In this document: positions 9,293 to 17,978 of the stretch, in pieces
How positions within the stretch are numbered: the stretch's first letter is position 1
How the letters are laid out: each line of letters opens with the position of its first letter
Assembly: GCA_010604095.1 (NCBI GenBank)
Contig: JAABLG010000007.1
Span: forward strand, 1-64,000
DNA length: 64,000 nucleotides
DNA from: Streptococcus vestibularis
Lineage (GTDB): Bacteria > Bacillota > Bacilli > Lactobacillales > Streptococcaceae
Direction: 5' to 3'
The notes under the pieces: generated by a model
Database searches by the model: none
Seen by the model: only the letters and a program-made list of their open reading frames with translations
What the model was told of the DNA's origin: nothing
Translations under genes and position numbers: made by a program

Positions 9293-10708
9293 TTATACTC
9301 CAGTAATTTTAACTTCAAAAATAGTCCCTTTAGGTTGATTATCCTTCACAGTAATCGTTCCCTTAAGTGCAACTACAATTTGTTGTGCTAAGGATAAGCC
9401 TAGTCCAAAGCCACCTTTTTGTCTGGTTCTGGCCTTGTCCACCCGATAAAATCGATCGAAGATTTTTTTCTTATCTGCATCTGAGATACCAGGACCATTA
9501 TCCGCAACAGAGATATAAAGATGACGATCATTTGTGCGAACGGTAAAGGTCACCTGTCCATCATCTTCCGTATATTTAACAGCATTGTCAAATAAAATCG
9601 TCATCAACTGTTTCAACAAGGTTTTATCAGTCTGAATAGGACGAATAACTTGATTTCGAGCAGTAAAGCCCTTCTCACTTTCTTCAGCAATCATCGCATA
9701 ATTAGCAAAAACAGTATCAAAGAAAGCTGGATCTATCGTTTCAATCTCTGGCTTAATTCCATCATCACGACGGGCCAAATTCAAAAGATTTGTTGTCAAA
9801 AGACGCATATTACGTACTTCATCTAGACTTGATGCAATATTCTCCGAATTGTCTAAAATTGTACTCTCTGGCTTACGGAAAAGAACTTCAAGACGGTTTT
9901 GAATGACTGCAAGAGGCGTTCTTAACTCGTGACTAGCATTTTCAACAAAGGCCTTCTGCTTTTCCAAACTTTCTTGGATAGGACGTCTTGACCATTTGGC
10001 CAGATACATACTTGCTGCTACAGACAACAGCCAGAAGAAACTCATCATAATGATGATTAGCTTAACGTAACGTTCAGTCGCTTCCTCCAACTGAGTCGTG
10101 TTAATTGCAATAACAACATACTTAGCATTAGGATATAGTCTATTATCTACCTTTTCAGTAATCAAACGATACTTTTCCGTTTGATTAAAGTAGTTCTGAG
10201 CACTGCCTTGACTAATAATATCAAGGTTACTTCTATCTATTGAGAGGTTGGTTAAGCTAGAAAATTTATCAAAAGCGTTTAAGACCTTGCCATTCTTATC
10301 AAGAACAAGAACGCTTGTATTAGCTGCAACAGATAAATCATGAGGAGCATCTTCCATCTTGGATTTTTTTGGTTTAGATTCTTGGTTGCTATCACTAGAT
10401 TTAGGTGGCTCTGACGACCCTTTGGTATCATATGCCTGATATATAGTCGTCGTATTGTTTTGATCTACCTCAGAAGCCACAAAGAGTTCTCGTTTCAACA
10501 TTTCCATTTCCAAATAAGAATTTGATTTGGTTGCTGCAATTTTTAAACTAGAATCGACATTAGAGTAAACACCATAACTCAAAATTTGCAATATCATGAC
10601 AGTCATGATGAGGAAAATACCAGAAAAAGTCGCAAAGAAATGGATAAAAGTCTTAAAACCGTCTGACTTGATTCTCCTTAAGAGATAATTGAAAAACTTA
10701 GTCAGCAT
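9293..10708 (-). CDS. ciaH: Sensor histidine kinase CiaH
   Basis: A 471-residue membrane histidine kinase. A first helix (about residues 20-43) and a second (about 216-236) enclose an extracytoplasmic sensor of about 170 residues with a hydrophilic Ser/Lys-rich insert (about 97-120). The phospho-acceptor is His260 in [12 protein letters not shown]; the ATPase domain has N (LFDNAVKYT), G1 ([10 protein letters not shown]), F and G2 (GFGLGLSLA) boxes. It overlaps ciaR by 11 bp. In streptococci CiaRH controls envelope stress tolerance, competence and dlt expression; those roles are family knowledge, not seen here. Confidence 0.93.
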   Translation of the reverse strand: MLTKFFNYLLRRIKSDGFKTFIHFFATFSGIFLIMTVMILQILSYGVYSNVDSSLKIAATKSNSYLEMEMLKRELFVASEVDQNNTTTIYQAYDTKGSSEPPKSSDSNQESKPKKSKMEDAPHDLSVAANTSVLVLDKNGKVLNAFDKFSSLTNLSIDRSNLDIISQGSAQNYFNQTEKYRLITEKVDNRLYPNAKYVVIAINTTQLEEATERYVKLIIIMMSFFWLLSVAASMYLAKWSRRPIQESLEKQKAFVENASHELRTPLAVIQNRLEVLFRKPESTILDNSENIASSLDEVRNMRLLTTNLLNLARRDDGIKPEIETIDPAFFDTVFANYAMIAEESEKGFTARNQVIRPIQTDKTLLKQLMTILFDNAVKYTEDDGQVTFTVRTNDRHLYISVADNGPGISDADKKKIFDRFYRVDKARTRQKGGFGLGLSLAQQIVVALKGTITVKDNQPKGTIFEVKITGV

Positions 10709-11372
10709 TCTTCAAAATATACCCCACGCTTCTCAAAGTTTGAAGGTTAGTCGCAAAGTCAGTCCCCTTCAATTTCTTACGAATTTTTGAAACATAAACC
10801 TCAACAACAGAGACGGTAGTATCACTATCAAATCCCCAGAGACGGTCAAAAATTTGTGACTTAGGTAGGATGACATTTTGATTTTGTAGGAAGTAAACCA
10901 GCAAATCAAACTCTTTACCTAGAAGTTCCACTTCTTTGTCTCCCACGAAAGTTGAATTCGTAGAAAGATTAACACGGACATCCCCAAAAGAGAGGGTGTT
11001 TTGGTCAAATTTACCAGAGCGTTTCAAAAGTGCTTGAATACGCATTTTTAGCTCTTCCAAATAGAAAGGTTTGGTAAGGTAATCATCAGCGCCAAGCTCA
11101 AAACCGTGTCCCTTATCATCAAGACTTTCCTTAGCGGTCATAATGAGAACAGGTGTTGTGACTCCTTTTTCACGTAGCTCCTTCAAGACCGTAAAACCAT
11201 CTTTTTCAGGTAACATAAGATCTAGAAGGATTAAGTCATAAACCCCACTCTCAGCCTCATAAAGGCCTTCATCACCATCAAAAACTTGCATAACATCAGC
11301 AAAATCATCTAAAAAATCAAAAACTGAGTTTGACAAACTCAAATCATCTTCAACTAGTAATATTTTAATCAC
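10698..11372 (-). CDS. ciaR: Response regulator CiaR
   Basis: A 224-residue OmpR/PhoB-type regulator. The receiver domain has the acidic pair EDD (8-10), phospho-acceptor Asp51 ([11 protein letters not shown]) and Lys101 (LTKPF); the C-terminal winged helix ends in [10 protein letters not shown] and GYILK. It starts with GTG after a GGGAG ribosome site. CiaR of other streptococci binds TTTAAG-N5-TTTAAG repeats; only a poor match (ATTAAG-N5-TTTCGA) lies in its own promoter, so autoregulation is unproven here. Confidence 0.94.
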   Translation of the reverse strand: MIKILLVEDDLSLSNSVFDFLDDFADVMQVFDGDEGLYEAESGVYDLILLDLMLPEKDGFTVLKELREKGVTTPVLIMTAKESLDDKGHGFELGADDYLTKPFYLEELKMRIQALLKRSGKFDQNTLSFGDVRVNLSTNSTFVGDKEVELLGKEFDLLVYFLQNQNVILPKSQIFDRLWGFDSDTTVSVVEVYVSKIRKKLKGTDFATNLQTLRSVGYILKNAD

Positions 11373-11427
11373 AGTTATCTCCCTTACTAGGTGGAAAACC
11401 TAGTCATATATCTCTCTAAGTCTTCCC

Positions 11428-11456
11428 ATTATATCGAAAATACACTTAATCTTCTA
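11428..11456 (-). promoter_or_regulatory. Promoter of ciaRH
   Basis: On the minus strand TATAAT (11433-11428) lies 17 bp after a weak TAGAAG -35 (11456-11451), about 55 bp ahead of the GTG start. The spacer contains the weak CiaR-like repeat. Confidence 0.6.
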
Positions 11457-11522
11457 GTGCTTTATTTTCTTTCGTTAAGACTCAGTTTATCTTATCTTCC
11501 TTAAGTTTTTCATAAATAGAGC

Positions 11523-11548
11523 AAAAAAACAGCACCAACTGGCACTGT
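11523..11548 (-). terminator. fhs terminator
   Basis: On the minus strand ACAGTGCC-AGTT-GGTGCTGT followed by a run of seven U. Two of the pairs are G-U in minus-strand RNA and become mismatches on the plus strand, so it acts in one direction only. Confidence 0.85.
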
Positions 11549-11567
11549 TTCCAAGAAATATTTGTTA

Positions 11568-13238
11568 TTAGAACAAACCAATTGCTGTTCCGTCTTCAGC
11601 AACATCCATCTTGAGGGCTGCTGGGGCTTTTGGCAAACCAGGCATGGTCATGACATTACCTGTAAGAGCTACGATAAAGCCGGCACCAGTCTTAGGAATG
11701 AACTCACGAATCGTGATATCGAAGCCTTCTGGAGCCCCGAGTAAGAATTGATTATCAGAGAAGCTGTATTGTGTTTTAGCCATACATACTGGCAATTTGT
11801 CCCAACCAAATTCTGCAAATTGTTTGAGCTGGTTCTTAGCTTTTTTCTCGAAGACAACTGATTTACCACCATAGATTTCAGTAACAATCTTAGTGATTTT
11901 CGCTTCCAAGCTATCATCATCAGAATAAAGACGTTTATAGTCAGCATTCTCATTTTCAACAGCATCAACAACCGCGTTGGCAAGGTCAATACCACCATCA
12001 GCACCATTAGCCCAAACGCTAGCCAATTCAACAGGAACATCGATTTCTGCACAAAGTTCTTTAAGGGCTGCAATTTCAGCTTCTGTATCAGCAACAAACT
12101 CGTTAATAGCAACGACTGCTGGAAGACCAAATTTACGAACGTTTTCCACATGACGTTTCAAGTTTGCGAAGCCATCACGAACGGCCTGAACATTTTCTTC
12201 AGAGAGGTCCGTTTTGGCTACCCCACCGTGCATTTTAAGGGCACGAAGTGTCGCAACAATAACAACAGCATCAGGAGTTGTTGGGAGGTTTGGAGTCTTG
12301 ATATCAAGGAATTTTTCAGCACCAAGGTCAGCACCGAAACCTGCTTCCGTAATTGTATAATCTGCCAAACGTAGCGCTGTAGATGTAGCTAGAACTGAGT
12401 TACATCCATGAGCAATGTTGGCAAATGGTCCACCGTGTACCAAAGCTGGTGTCCCATAAATTGTTTGTACCAAGTTAGGTTTGATGGCATCTTTAAGAAT
12501 AAGTGTAAGCGCACCTTCGATTTCAAGATCACGCACATAAACAGGTGTACGGTCATAACGGTGAGCAACTACAATGTTAGCCAAACGTTCTTTAAGGTCT
12601 TTAATATCAGTAGCTAAGCAAAGAATCGCCATGATTTCAGACGCAACAGTAATATCAAAACCATCTTCACGTGGAATACCATTAAGTGGTCCGCCAAGAC
12701 CAACGTTTACATGACGAAGCGCACGGTCATTAAGGTCAACCACACGTTTCCAAATGATACGACGTTGGTCAATGCCGAGAGCATTTCCTTGATGAATATG
12801 GTTGTCAAGAAGGGCTGACAAAGCATTATTTGCTGTAGTAATAGCGTGCATATCCCCTGTGAAGTGGAGGTTGATATCTTCCATCGGGAGCACTTGAGCG
12901 TAGCCACCACCTGCAGCACCACCTTTGATTCCCATAACCGGACCAAGTGATGGTTCACGAAGGGCAATCATTGTTTTCTTACCAATTTTGTTAAGAGCGT
13001 CTGCAAGGCCGATTGACATGGTTGATTTACCTTCACCTGCTGGTGTTGGGTTGATGGCTGTTACCAAAATCAATTTTCCTGGCTTATTGTCTTTGACTGC
13101 ATTGATTTTATCAAATGACAATTTTGCCTTATATTTTCCGTAGAGTTCCAAATCGTCAAAGCCGATTCCAACTTTTTCAACTACTTCTGTGATTGGTTTT
13201 AATTCTACACTTTGAGCAATTTCGATATCTGTTTTCAT
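11568..13238 (-). CDS. fhs: Formate-tetrahydrofolate ligase
   Basis: A 556-residue enzyme making 10-formyl-tetrahydrofolate from formate, ATP and THF, supplying C1 units for purines and formyl-Met. The nucleotide-binding loop [14 protein letters not shown] lies at about residues 65-78, and the [15 protein letters not shown] segment (about 102-116) is diagnostic. The length is that of the homotetrameric bacterial enzyme. It is a single-gene unit with terminator; a PurR box upstream ties it to purine synthesis. GGAGTG precedes the ATG. Confidence 0.97.
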   Translation of the reverse strand: MKTDIEIAQSVELKPITEVVEKVGIGFDDLELYGKYKAKLSFDKINAVKDNKPGKLILVTAINPTPAGEGKSTMSIGLADALNKIGKKTMIALREPSLGPVMGIKGGAAGGGYAQVLPMEDINLHFTGDMHAITTANNALSALLDNHIHQGNALGIDQRRIIWKRVVDLNDRALRHVNVGLGGPLNGIPREDGFDITVASEIMAILCLATDIKDLKERLANIVVAHRYDRTPVYVRDLEIEGALTLILKDAIKPNLVQTIYGTPALVHGGPFANIAHGCNSVLATSTALRLADYTITEAGFGADLGAEKFLDIKTPNLPTTPDAVVIVATLRALKMHGGVAKTDLSEENVQAVRDGFANLKRHVENVRKFGLPAVVAINEFVADTEAEIAALKELCAEIDVPVELASVWANGADGGIDLANAVVDAVENENADYKRLYSDDDSLEAKITKIVTEIYGGKSVVFEKKAKNQLKQFAEFGWDKLPVCMAKTQYSFSDNQFLLGAPEGFDITIREFIPKTGAGFIVALTGNVMTMPGLPKAPAALKMDVAEDGTAIGLF

Positions 13239-13268
13239 GAGACACTCCTCTATATTTTTCTAAAGTCT

Positions 13269-13332
13269 ATTATATCAGAGTTTGATAAAAAACGCATTAT
13301 TTTTGGTTAATTACTTTTCAATGTTCGGTTTT
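13269..13332 (-). promoter_or_regulatory. fhs promoter with PurR box
   Basis: On the minus strand, AAAACCGAACATT (13332-13320) matches the lactic acid bacterial PurBox AWWWCCGAACWWT at every position. About 46 bp downstream lies an extended -10, TGATATAAT (TATAAT at 13274-13269), with no good -35, as expected for a promoter activated by PurR. The consensus is quoted from memory of work on Lactococcus and Streptococcus. Confidence 0.75.
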
Positions 13333-13338
13333 TGTTTT

Positions 13339-13356
13339 GTTATAAATCGTTATAAC
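13339..13356. promoter_or_regulatory. Palindrome in the fhs-coaB intergenic region
   Basis: GTTATAA-ATCG-TTATAAC is a perfect 7-bp inverted repeat with 4-bp spacer, 7 bp from the PurR box and about 40 bp upstream of the coaB -35. It could be an operator for either divergent gene; the regulator is unknown. Confidence 0.4.
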
Positions 13357-13397
13357 TTTAATTTATAGGGGTACACCTCAAAAATACTTACTTTTTA

Positions 13398-13426
13398 TTT
13401 ACTAAAGACCCAATTTTTAGTACAAT
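13398..13426 (+). promoter_or_regulatory. Promoter of coaBC
   Basis: TTTACT (13398-13403) and TACAAT (13421-13426) are 17 bp apart. The -10 ends only 6 bp before the coaB ATG and no Shine-Dalgarno sequence is present, so transcription probably starts at or within a base of the ATG. Confidence 0.6.
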
Positions 13427-13432
13427 ACTACT

Positions 13433-14116
13433 ATGAAAATTTTGATTACATCGGGTGGTACCACTGAAAAGATTGATGCTGTACGTGGAATCACAAACCA
13501 TTCAACAGGTTATCTAGGAAAGGAAATCGCTGAACTTTTCTTGGCTAAGAGTCACCAAGTAACCTTAGTAACGACCAAGACAGCGGTTAAACCAGAACCG
13601 AAAGAAAATCTAAAGATTACAGAAATTACGAACGTAGAAAGTCTTCTCAAAAAGATGGAGCCACTCGTCAAAGAGCACGATGTTCTTATACATAGTATGG
13701 CAGTCTCTGATTATACTCCTATTTATATGACGGATTTTGCTGAACTGGAGGACACCGAAGATCTCGCTCAATTCTTGCATAAATCTAACACTGAAAGCAA
13801 GATATCATCGGCTTCTGATTATCAGGTTCTTTTTCTTAAAAAAACACCGAAGGTCATTAGCCTCGTCAAACAATGGAATCCTGATATTCAATTGATTGGC
13901 TTCAAACTTTTGGTTAATGTAAGAAAAGAAGAGCTTTTTGAGGTTGCTCGTGCAAGTCTAAAACGCAATAAAGCTGATATTATTGTTGCCAACGACTTGA
14001 GTGATATCACTCAAGATCAACATATTGCCTATCTCGTTGATGAAAAAAACGAGGAGAAAGTTACGACTAAATCTGCAATTGCTCAAGCTTTATTTGAAAG
14101 GATATGCCATGACTAA
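13433..14116 (+). CDS. coaB: Phosphopantothenate-cysteine ligase
   Basis: A 227-residue stand-alone CoaB, joining 4'-phosphopantothenate and cysteine with CTP or ATP. In most bacteria this domain is fused to CoaC; streptococci keep two separate proteins. Motifs are ILITSGGTTEKIDAVRGITN at the N-terminus (nucleotide binding), HSMAVSDY near residue 85 and KAD before the C-terminal VANDL. It overlaps coaC by 8 bp. It lacks a ribosome site and appears leaderless. Confidence 0.94.
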   Translation: MKILITSGGTTEKIDAVRGITNHSTGYLGKEIAELFLAKSHQVTLVTTKTAVKPEPKENLKITEITNVESLLKKMEPLVKEHDVLIHSMAVSDYTPIYMTDFAELEDTEDLAQFLHKSNTESKISSASDYQVLFLKKTPKVISLVKQWNPDIQLIGFKLLVNVRKEELFEVARASLKRNKADIIVANDLSDITQDQHIAYLVDEKNEEKVTTKSAIAQALFERICHD

Positions 14117-14654
14117 ACGTATCATCCTTGCTGTTTCAGGATCAATATCCGCCTATAAAGCAGCTGATCTAACAAGCAGGTTAAAGAAAAAAGGTTATGA
14201 CGTTCACGTCATTATGACTGAAGCTGCTCAAGCCTTTATCACCCCCCTGACACTTCAAGTCCTTTCGAAGAATCCTGTTCACACTGATGTCATGGAAGAA
14301 AAATTGGCTGAACGTATTAATCATATTGACTTAGGTAAAGAAGCTGACCTCTTTGTTGTAGCTCCAGCTTCAGCAAATACCATTGCCAAATTAGCATATG
14401 GTCTAGCCGATAATATGCTTACTGCTACTGCTTTAGCTTTACCTAGCACCACCCCAAAACTAATTGCCCCTGCAATGAATACGAAAATGTATGAAAATCC
14501 ACTGACTAAGAAGAATTTAGATACTTTGCATGACCTTGGCTACCAAGAAATTCTTCCTAAGTCTGGTGTACTCGCCTGTGGAGATACGGGACGTGGTGCT
14601 TTGGCTGATATTGATGTCATTCTTGAAGCAATTGACTCTAAGCTAATAAATTAA
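14109..14654 (+). CDS. coaC: Phosphopantothenoylcysteine decarboxylase
   Basis: A 181-residue flavoprotein that decarboxylates phosphopantothenoylcysteine to phosphopantetheine. The N-terminal GSISAYKAADLTSRL binds FMN, HIDL supplies the conserved His (about residue 75), PAMNTKMYENP is the substrate-recognition clamp, and GVLACGDTGRGAL carries the active-site Cys. The ATG at 14109 lies in the end of coaB; starting further upstream would give residues with no family likeness. Confidence 0.95.
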   Translation: MTKRIILAVSGSISAYKAADLTSRLKKKGYDVHVIMTEAAQAFITPLTLQVLSKNPVHTDVMEEKLAERINHIDLGKEADLFVVAPASANTIAKLAYGLADNMLTATALALPSTTPKLIAPAMNTKMYENPLTKKNLDTLHDLGYQEILPKSGVLACGDTGRGALADIDVILEAIDSKLIN

Positions 14655-14680
14655 CTTTCTACAAACAATAGGAGATGAAG

Positions 14681-15253
14681 ATGAATAAGAAAAGTAAGGC
14701 AAACCAAACGGCGCAGTTGGCACTCTTGATAGCTACAATGGTGGTCATTGAAGTGCTCAGTCAAACTATTTTCGCTGCTTTTGTACTCCCCATCAAACCA
14801 ACCCTAACACATATTCCAGTGATTATTGCTAGTATCGTCTATGGCCCCAAAATTGGAGCCTATTTAGGTGGTTTCATGGGACTTATGAGTATCGTCCGTA
14901 ACACAGTGATCTACACAGTGAGCAGCTACCTTTTTAGTCCCTTTGTTGAAGGTGGAACTTGGGCATCTGCTGTTATTGCTATTGTTCCTCGTGTATTAAT
15001 CGGTATCTTACCGTATTTTGTTTACAAGATACTTCAAAACCGCTTAGGCTTGACACTTTCTGGAGTCATTGGAGCCTTTACAAATACCTTTTTCGTACTC
15101 TTGGGTATCTACTTTTTAATTCCTAATTTCTACTCACAGGGTGGCAAAACCTTAATGGCAACCATTTTTACAACCAACTCGATTGCCGAAATGGTTATTG
15201 CTGGACTTTTGACAGTAAGTATCACTCCTATGCTTCTACGATTGAAAAAGTAA
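14681..15253 (+). CDS. ECF transporter S component (first paralogue)
   Basis: A 190-residue membrane protein of about six helices of the ECF substrate-binding (S) type. N-terminal helix 1 has the AXXXA-like small-residue pattern that contacts the T component, followed by KPTLTHIPVIIASIVYGPKIGAYLGGFMGLMS, split here by the loop of helix 1-2. I choose ATG 14681 since GGAG lies 6 bp upstream; ATG 14675 abuts that site. It follows coaC by 26 bp, so pantothenate or a CoA precursor is the likely cargo (inference). No EcfA or EcfT gene lies in the window. Confidence 0.8.
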   Translation: MNKKSKANQTAQLALLIATMVVIEVLSQTIFAAFVLPIKPTLTHIPVIIASIVYGPKIGAYLGGFMGLMSIVRNTVIYTVSSYLFSPFVEGGTWASAVIAIVPRVLIGILPYFVYKILQNRLGLTLSGVIGAFTNTFFVLLGIYFLIPNFYSQGGKTLMATIFTTNSIAEMVIAGLLTVSITPMLLRLKK

Positions 15254-15319
15254 ATTATTTAATCTATGGATAGTGCTGAAAATCAGATACTATTCTACAA
15301 ACTCGTAAGGAAAATTTTT

Positions 15320-15880
15320 ATGAAAAAATCAACCGCTATTGCACGAATTGCCATCTTTTTTGCAGTGATGCTCACCATTCATTTTGTGACGTCTTTCATT
15401 CTCGAATTTGTTCCGTCTGGGATTCAACCGACCTTGGTTCATATTCCTGTTGTTATCGCTTCCGTCATTTATGGACCTAGGATTGGAGCCATTTTGGGAC
15501 TCCTAATGGGACTCTTTAGTGTGACCATGAATACATTGGTCTTGACACCAGCAAGTTTCCTCTTTAGTCCCTTTGTCTCACATGGAAACCTCTATTCCCT
15601 CATTATTGCACTGGTTCCACGTATTTTAATTGGAGTGACTCCTTACTTCGTCTATTGCTGGCTACACAATCGTACTGGTTTGGTAACAGCTGCTATTGTC
15701 GGATCTATGACCAATACCATTTTTGTTCTATTAGGAATTTACATCTTCTTCGGCAACATCTATGGTGGCAGCTTTCAACATTTTCTTGCTTTGATTTTGA
15801 CAACAAACTCTCTTATTGAAGTCATTGCTACAGTTCTTGTCACAACTGCAGCCGTTCCAACGCTTGAAAGATTAAAATAA
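15320..15880 (+). CDS. ECF transporter S component (second paralogue)
   Basis: A 186-residue hydrophobic protein closely related to its neighbour: both share PTLxHIPVxIAS, YGPxIGA, FLFSPFV, PRxLIGxxPYFVY and TNTxFVLLGIY. ATG 15320 is preceded by AAGGA. This is a tandem duplication of an S component next to coaBC, 66 bp after the first copy and followed by a terminator. Divergence between the two suggests different substrates rather than redundancy, which the sequence does not prove. Confidence 0.8.
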   Translation: MKKSTAIARIAIFFAVMLTIHFVTSFILEFVPSGIQPTLVHIPVVIASVIYGPRIGAILGLLMGLFSVTMNTLVLTPASFLFSPFVSHGNLYSLIIALVPRILIGVTPYFVYCWLHNRTGLVTAAIVGSMTNTIFVLLGIYIFFGNIYGGSFQHFLALILTTNSLIEVIATVLVTTAAVPTLERLK

Positions 15881-15888
15881 TTAGTTAG

Positions 15889-15917
15889 GTCGAGACTGAT
15901 ATGTCTTGGCTCTTTTA
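15889..15917 (+). terminator. Terminator of the coaBC-ECF operon
   Basis: GTCGAGAC-TGATAT-GTCTTGGC hairpin with two G-U pairs, followed by TCTTTTATTTT. Confidence 0.7.
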
Positions 15918-15972
15918 TTTTCATTTACATTTCAGATACCATTTTCTTTTTAAAAAGATTTACAATTATCGC

Positions 15973-16001
15973 TAGAATTTTCTGAAAAAATTTGTTATAA
16001 T
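15973..16001 (+). promoter_or_regulatory. pgmA promoter with CodY-like box
   Basis: Extended -10 TGTTATAAT (15993-16001) with a weak -35 TAGAAT (15973-15978). AATTTTCTGAAAAAA at 15976-15990 matches the CodY box AATTTTCWGAAAATT at 13 of 15 positions and fills the promoter spacer. Confidence 0.55.
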
Positions 16002-16032
16002 GTAAGCGATTAAGAATATAAAGGAGAATGCT

Positions 16033-17748
16033 ATGTCTTACACTGAAAATTATAAAAAATGGCTCGATTTTGCTGAATTACCAACTTACCTTCGTGACGA
16101 GTTGGTCTCAATGGATGAAAAAACCAAAGAAGATGCCTTCTATACCAACCTTGAATTCGGTACAGCTGGTATGCGTGGTTTGATTGGTGCTGGTACAAAC
16201 CGTATCAACATTTATGTGGTCCGTCAAGCGACTGAAGGTTTGGCGCAATTAATCGACTCAAAAGGTGAGGAAGCTAAAAAACGTGGGGTTGCTATTGCCT
16301 ATGATAGCCGTCACTTCTCTCCAGAATTTGCATTTGAATCTGCACAAGTTTTGGCAGCGCACGGTATCAAATCTTATGTATTTGAAAGCCTTCGTCCAAC
16401 ACCTGAGTTGTCATTTGCAGTACGTCATCTTCACACATTTGCTGGTATCATGGTAACAGCTAGCCACAACCCTGCACCATTTAATGGTTACAAGGTTTAC
16501 GGAGAAGATGGTGGACAAATGCCACCAGCAGATGCAGATGCATTGACAGACTACATCCGTGCTATCGAAAATCCTTTCACAGTGAAATTGGCTGATTTAG
16601 AAGAAAGCAAGGCTAGTGGGCTAATTGAAGTCATCGGTGAAAATGTTGATGCTGAATACTTGAAAGAAGTTAAAGATGTCAACATCAACCAAGACTTGAT
16701 TAATGAATACGGTCGTGACATGAAGATTGTCTACACACCACTTCACGGTACAGGTGAAATGTTGGCACGTCGTGCACTTGCTCAAGCAGGATTTGATGCT
16801 GTTCAAGTCGTTGAAGCTCAAGCTGTTCCAGATGCTGACTTCTCTACTGTCAAATCACCAAACCCAGAAAACCAAGAAGCCTTTGCTCTTGCTGAAGAAC
16901 TCGGTCGTAAAGTAGATGCCGACGTATTGGTTGCAACTGACCCTGATGCAGACCGTCTTGGTGTTGAAATTCGCCAACCAGATGGTTCTTACCTCAACCT
17001 TTCAGGTAACCAAATTGGTGCTATCATCGCCAAATATATCCTCGAAGCTCACAAAACAGCTGGTACCCTTCCAGCTAATGCAGCTCTTTGTAAATCAATC
17101 GTATCAACTGAGTTGGTAACTAAGATTGCGGAAAGCTACGGCGCTACTATGTTTAACGTCTTGACTGGATTCAAATTTATCGGTGAAAAGATTCATGAAT
17201 TTGAAACACAACACAATTACACTTACATGCTTGGTTTTGAAGAAAGCTTCGGTTACCTCATTAAACCATTTGTACGTGATAAAGACGCTATCCAAGCTGT
17301 TCTTATCGTTGCAGAAATCGCAGCCTACTACCGTTCACGTGGCATGACATTGGCTGATGGTATTGAAGAAATCTACAAAGAATACGGCTACTTCGCAGAA
17401 AAAACTATTTCTGTTACTCTCTCAGGTGTTGATGGTGCTGCTGAAATCAAGAAAATCATGGATAAATTCCGTGGCAATGCTCCTAAAAAATTCAACAACA
17501 CTGATATTGCTAAGACAGAAGACTTCTTGGAACAAACAGCTACTACTGCTGCCGGCGTAGAAAAATTGACAACTCCTCCAAGTAATGTATTGAAATACTT
17601 CTTGGCTGATGATTCATGGTTTGCCGTTCGTCCTTCAGGTACAGAACCAAAAATCAAATTCTACATTGCAACAGTTGGAGAATCTGAAGCAGATGCTAAA
17701 CAAAAGATTGCCAATATTGAAGCAGAAATTAACGCTTTCGTAGGGTAA
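16033..17748 (+). CDS. pgmA: Phosphoglucomutase
   Basis: A 571-residue alpha-D-phosphohexomutase interconverting glucose 1-phosphate and glucose 6-phosphate, which links glycolysis or galactose use to cell-wall and exopolysaccharide precursors. Domains: phosphoserine loop TASHNPAPFNG, metal loop DPDADRLGV, sugar loop GFEESFGY and phosphate loop RPSGTEPKIKFY. AAAGGAG precedes the ATG. It is a single-gene unit with its own promoter and terminator. The length fits the long PgmA of lactic acid bacteria rather than the shorter GlmM. Confidence 0.95.
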   Translation: MSYTENYKKWLDFAELPTYLRDELVSMDEKTKEDAFYTNLEFGTAGMRGLIGAGTNRINIYVVRQATEGLAQLIDSKGEEAKKRGVAIAYDSRHFSPEFAFESAQVLAAHGIKSYVFESLRPTPELSFAVRHLHTFAGIMVTASHNPAPFNGYKVYGEDGGQMPPADADALTDYIRAIENPFTVKLADLEESKASGLIEVIGENVDAEYLKEVKDVNINQDLINEYGRDMKIVYTPLHGTGEMLARRALAQAGFDAVQVVEAQAVPDADFSTVKSPNPENQEAFALAEELGRKVDADVLVATDPDADRLGVEIRQPDGSYLNLSGNQIGAIIAKYILEAHKTAGTLPANAALCKSIVSTELVTKIAESYGATMFNVLTGFKFIGEKIHEFETQHNYTYMLGFEESFGYLIKPFVRDKDAIQAVLIVAEIAAYYRSRGMTLADGIEEIYKEYGYFAEKTISVTLSGVDGAAEIKKIMDKFRGNAPKKFNNTDIAKTEDFLEQTATTAAGVEKLTTPPSNVLKYFLADDSWFAVRPSGTEPKIKFYIATVGESEADAKQKIANIEAEINAFVG

Positions 17749-17823
17749 TAAGATTTAACTGTTTAGACATCAAATAACACAAGATTTTATTGAATAGTCT
17801 ATCAGACTATACAAGCTTACAGG

Positions 17824-17858
17824 GGTTAGATGGAACATTGATTCTGTCTAACCTTTTT
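17824..17858 (+). terminator. pgmA terminator
   Basis: GGTTAGA and TCTAACC arms with a 16-nt loop followed by TTTTT. A separate hairpin (ATAGTCT-ATC-AGACTAT) lies at about 17794-17810. Confidence 0.7.
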
Positions 17859-17935
17859 ATGATTTCCTTTATGACTGTTTTAAGTTTGAGGGAAATCAGA
17901 ACATCTTTATGCCACTACCTTTTGAGAGACAAAGA

Positions 17936-17968
17936 AACCACTTATAGATAATCTATAAGTGGTTTTAA
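17936..17968. terminator. Bidirectional terminator between pgmA and metF
   Basis: AACCACTTATAGAT and ATCTATAAGTGGTT form a near-perfect 14-bp palindrome with short U tracts on both sides, 11 bp from the metF stop. Confidence 0.75.
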
Positions 17969-17978
17969 AATCGTTTTA

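Noticed and set aside
11428..11456. CiaR autoregulatory TTTAAG repeat
   Set aside because: Only ATTAAG-N5-TTTCGA is found, too weak to call.
11669..12151. 160-codon frame inside fhs
   Set aside because: Same-strand alternative frame of fhs with biased composition and no start signal.
16001..16014. cre site downstream of the pgmA -10
   Set aside because: TGTAAGCGATTAAG has the core but lacks the final CA, and chance matches are common.
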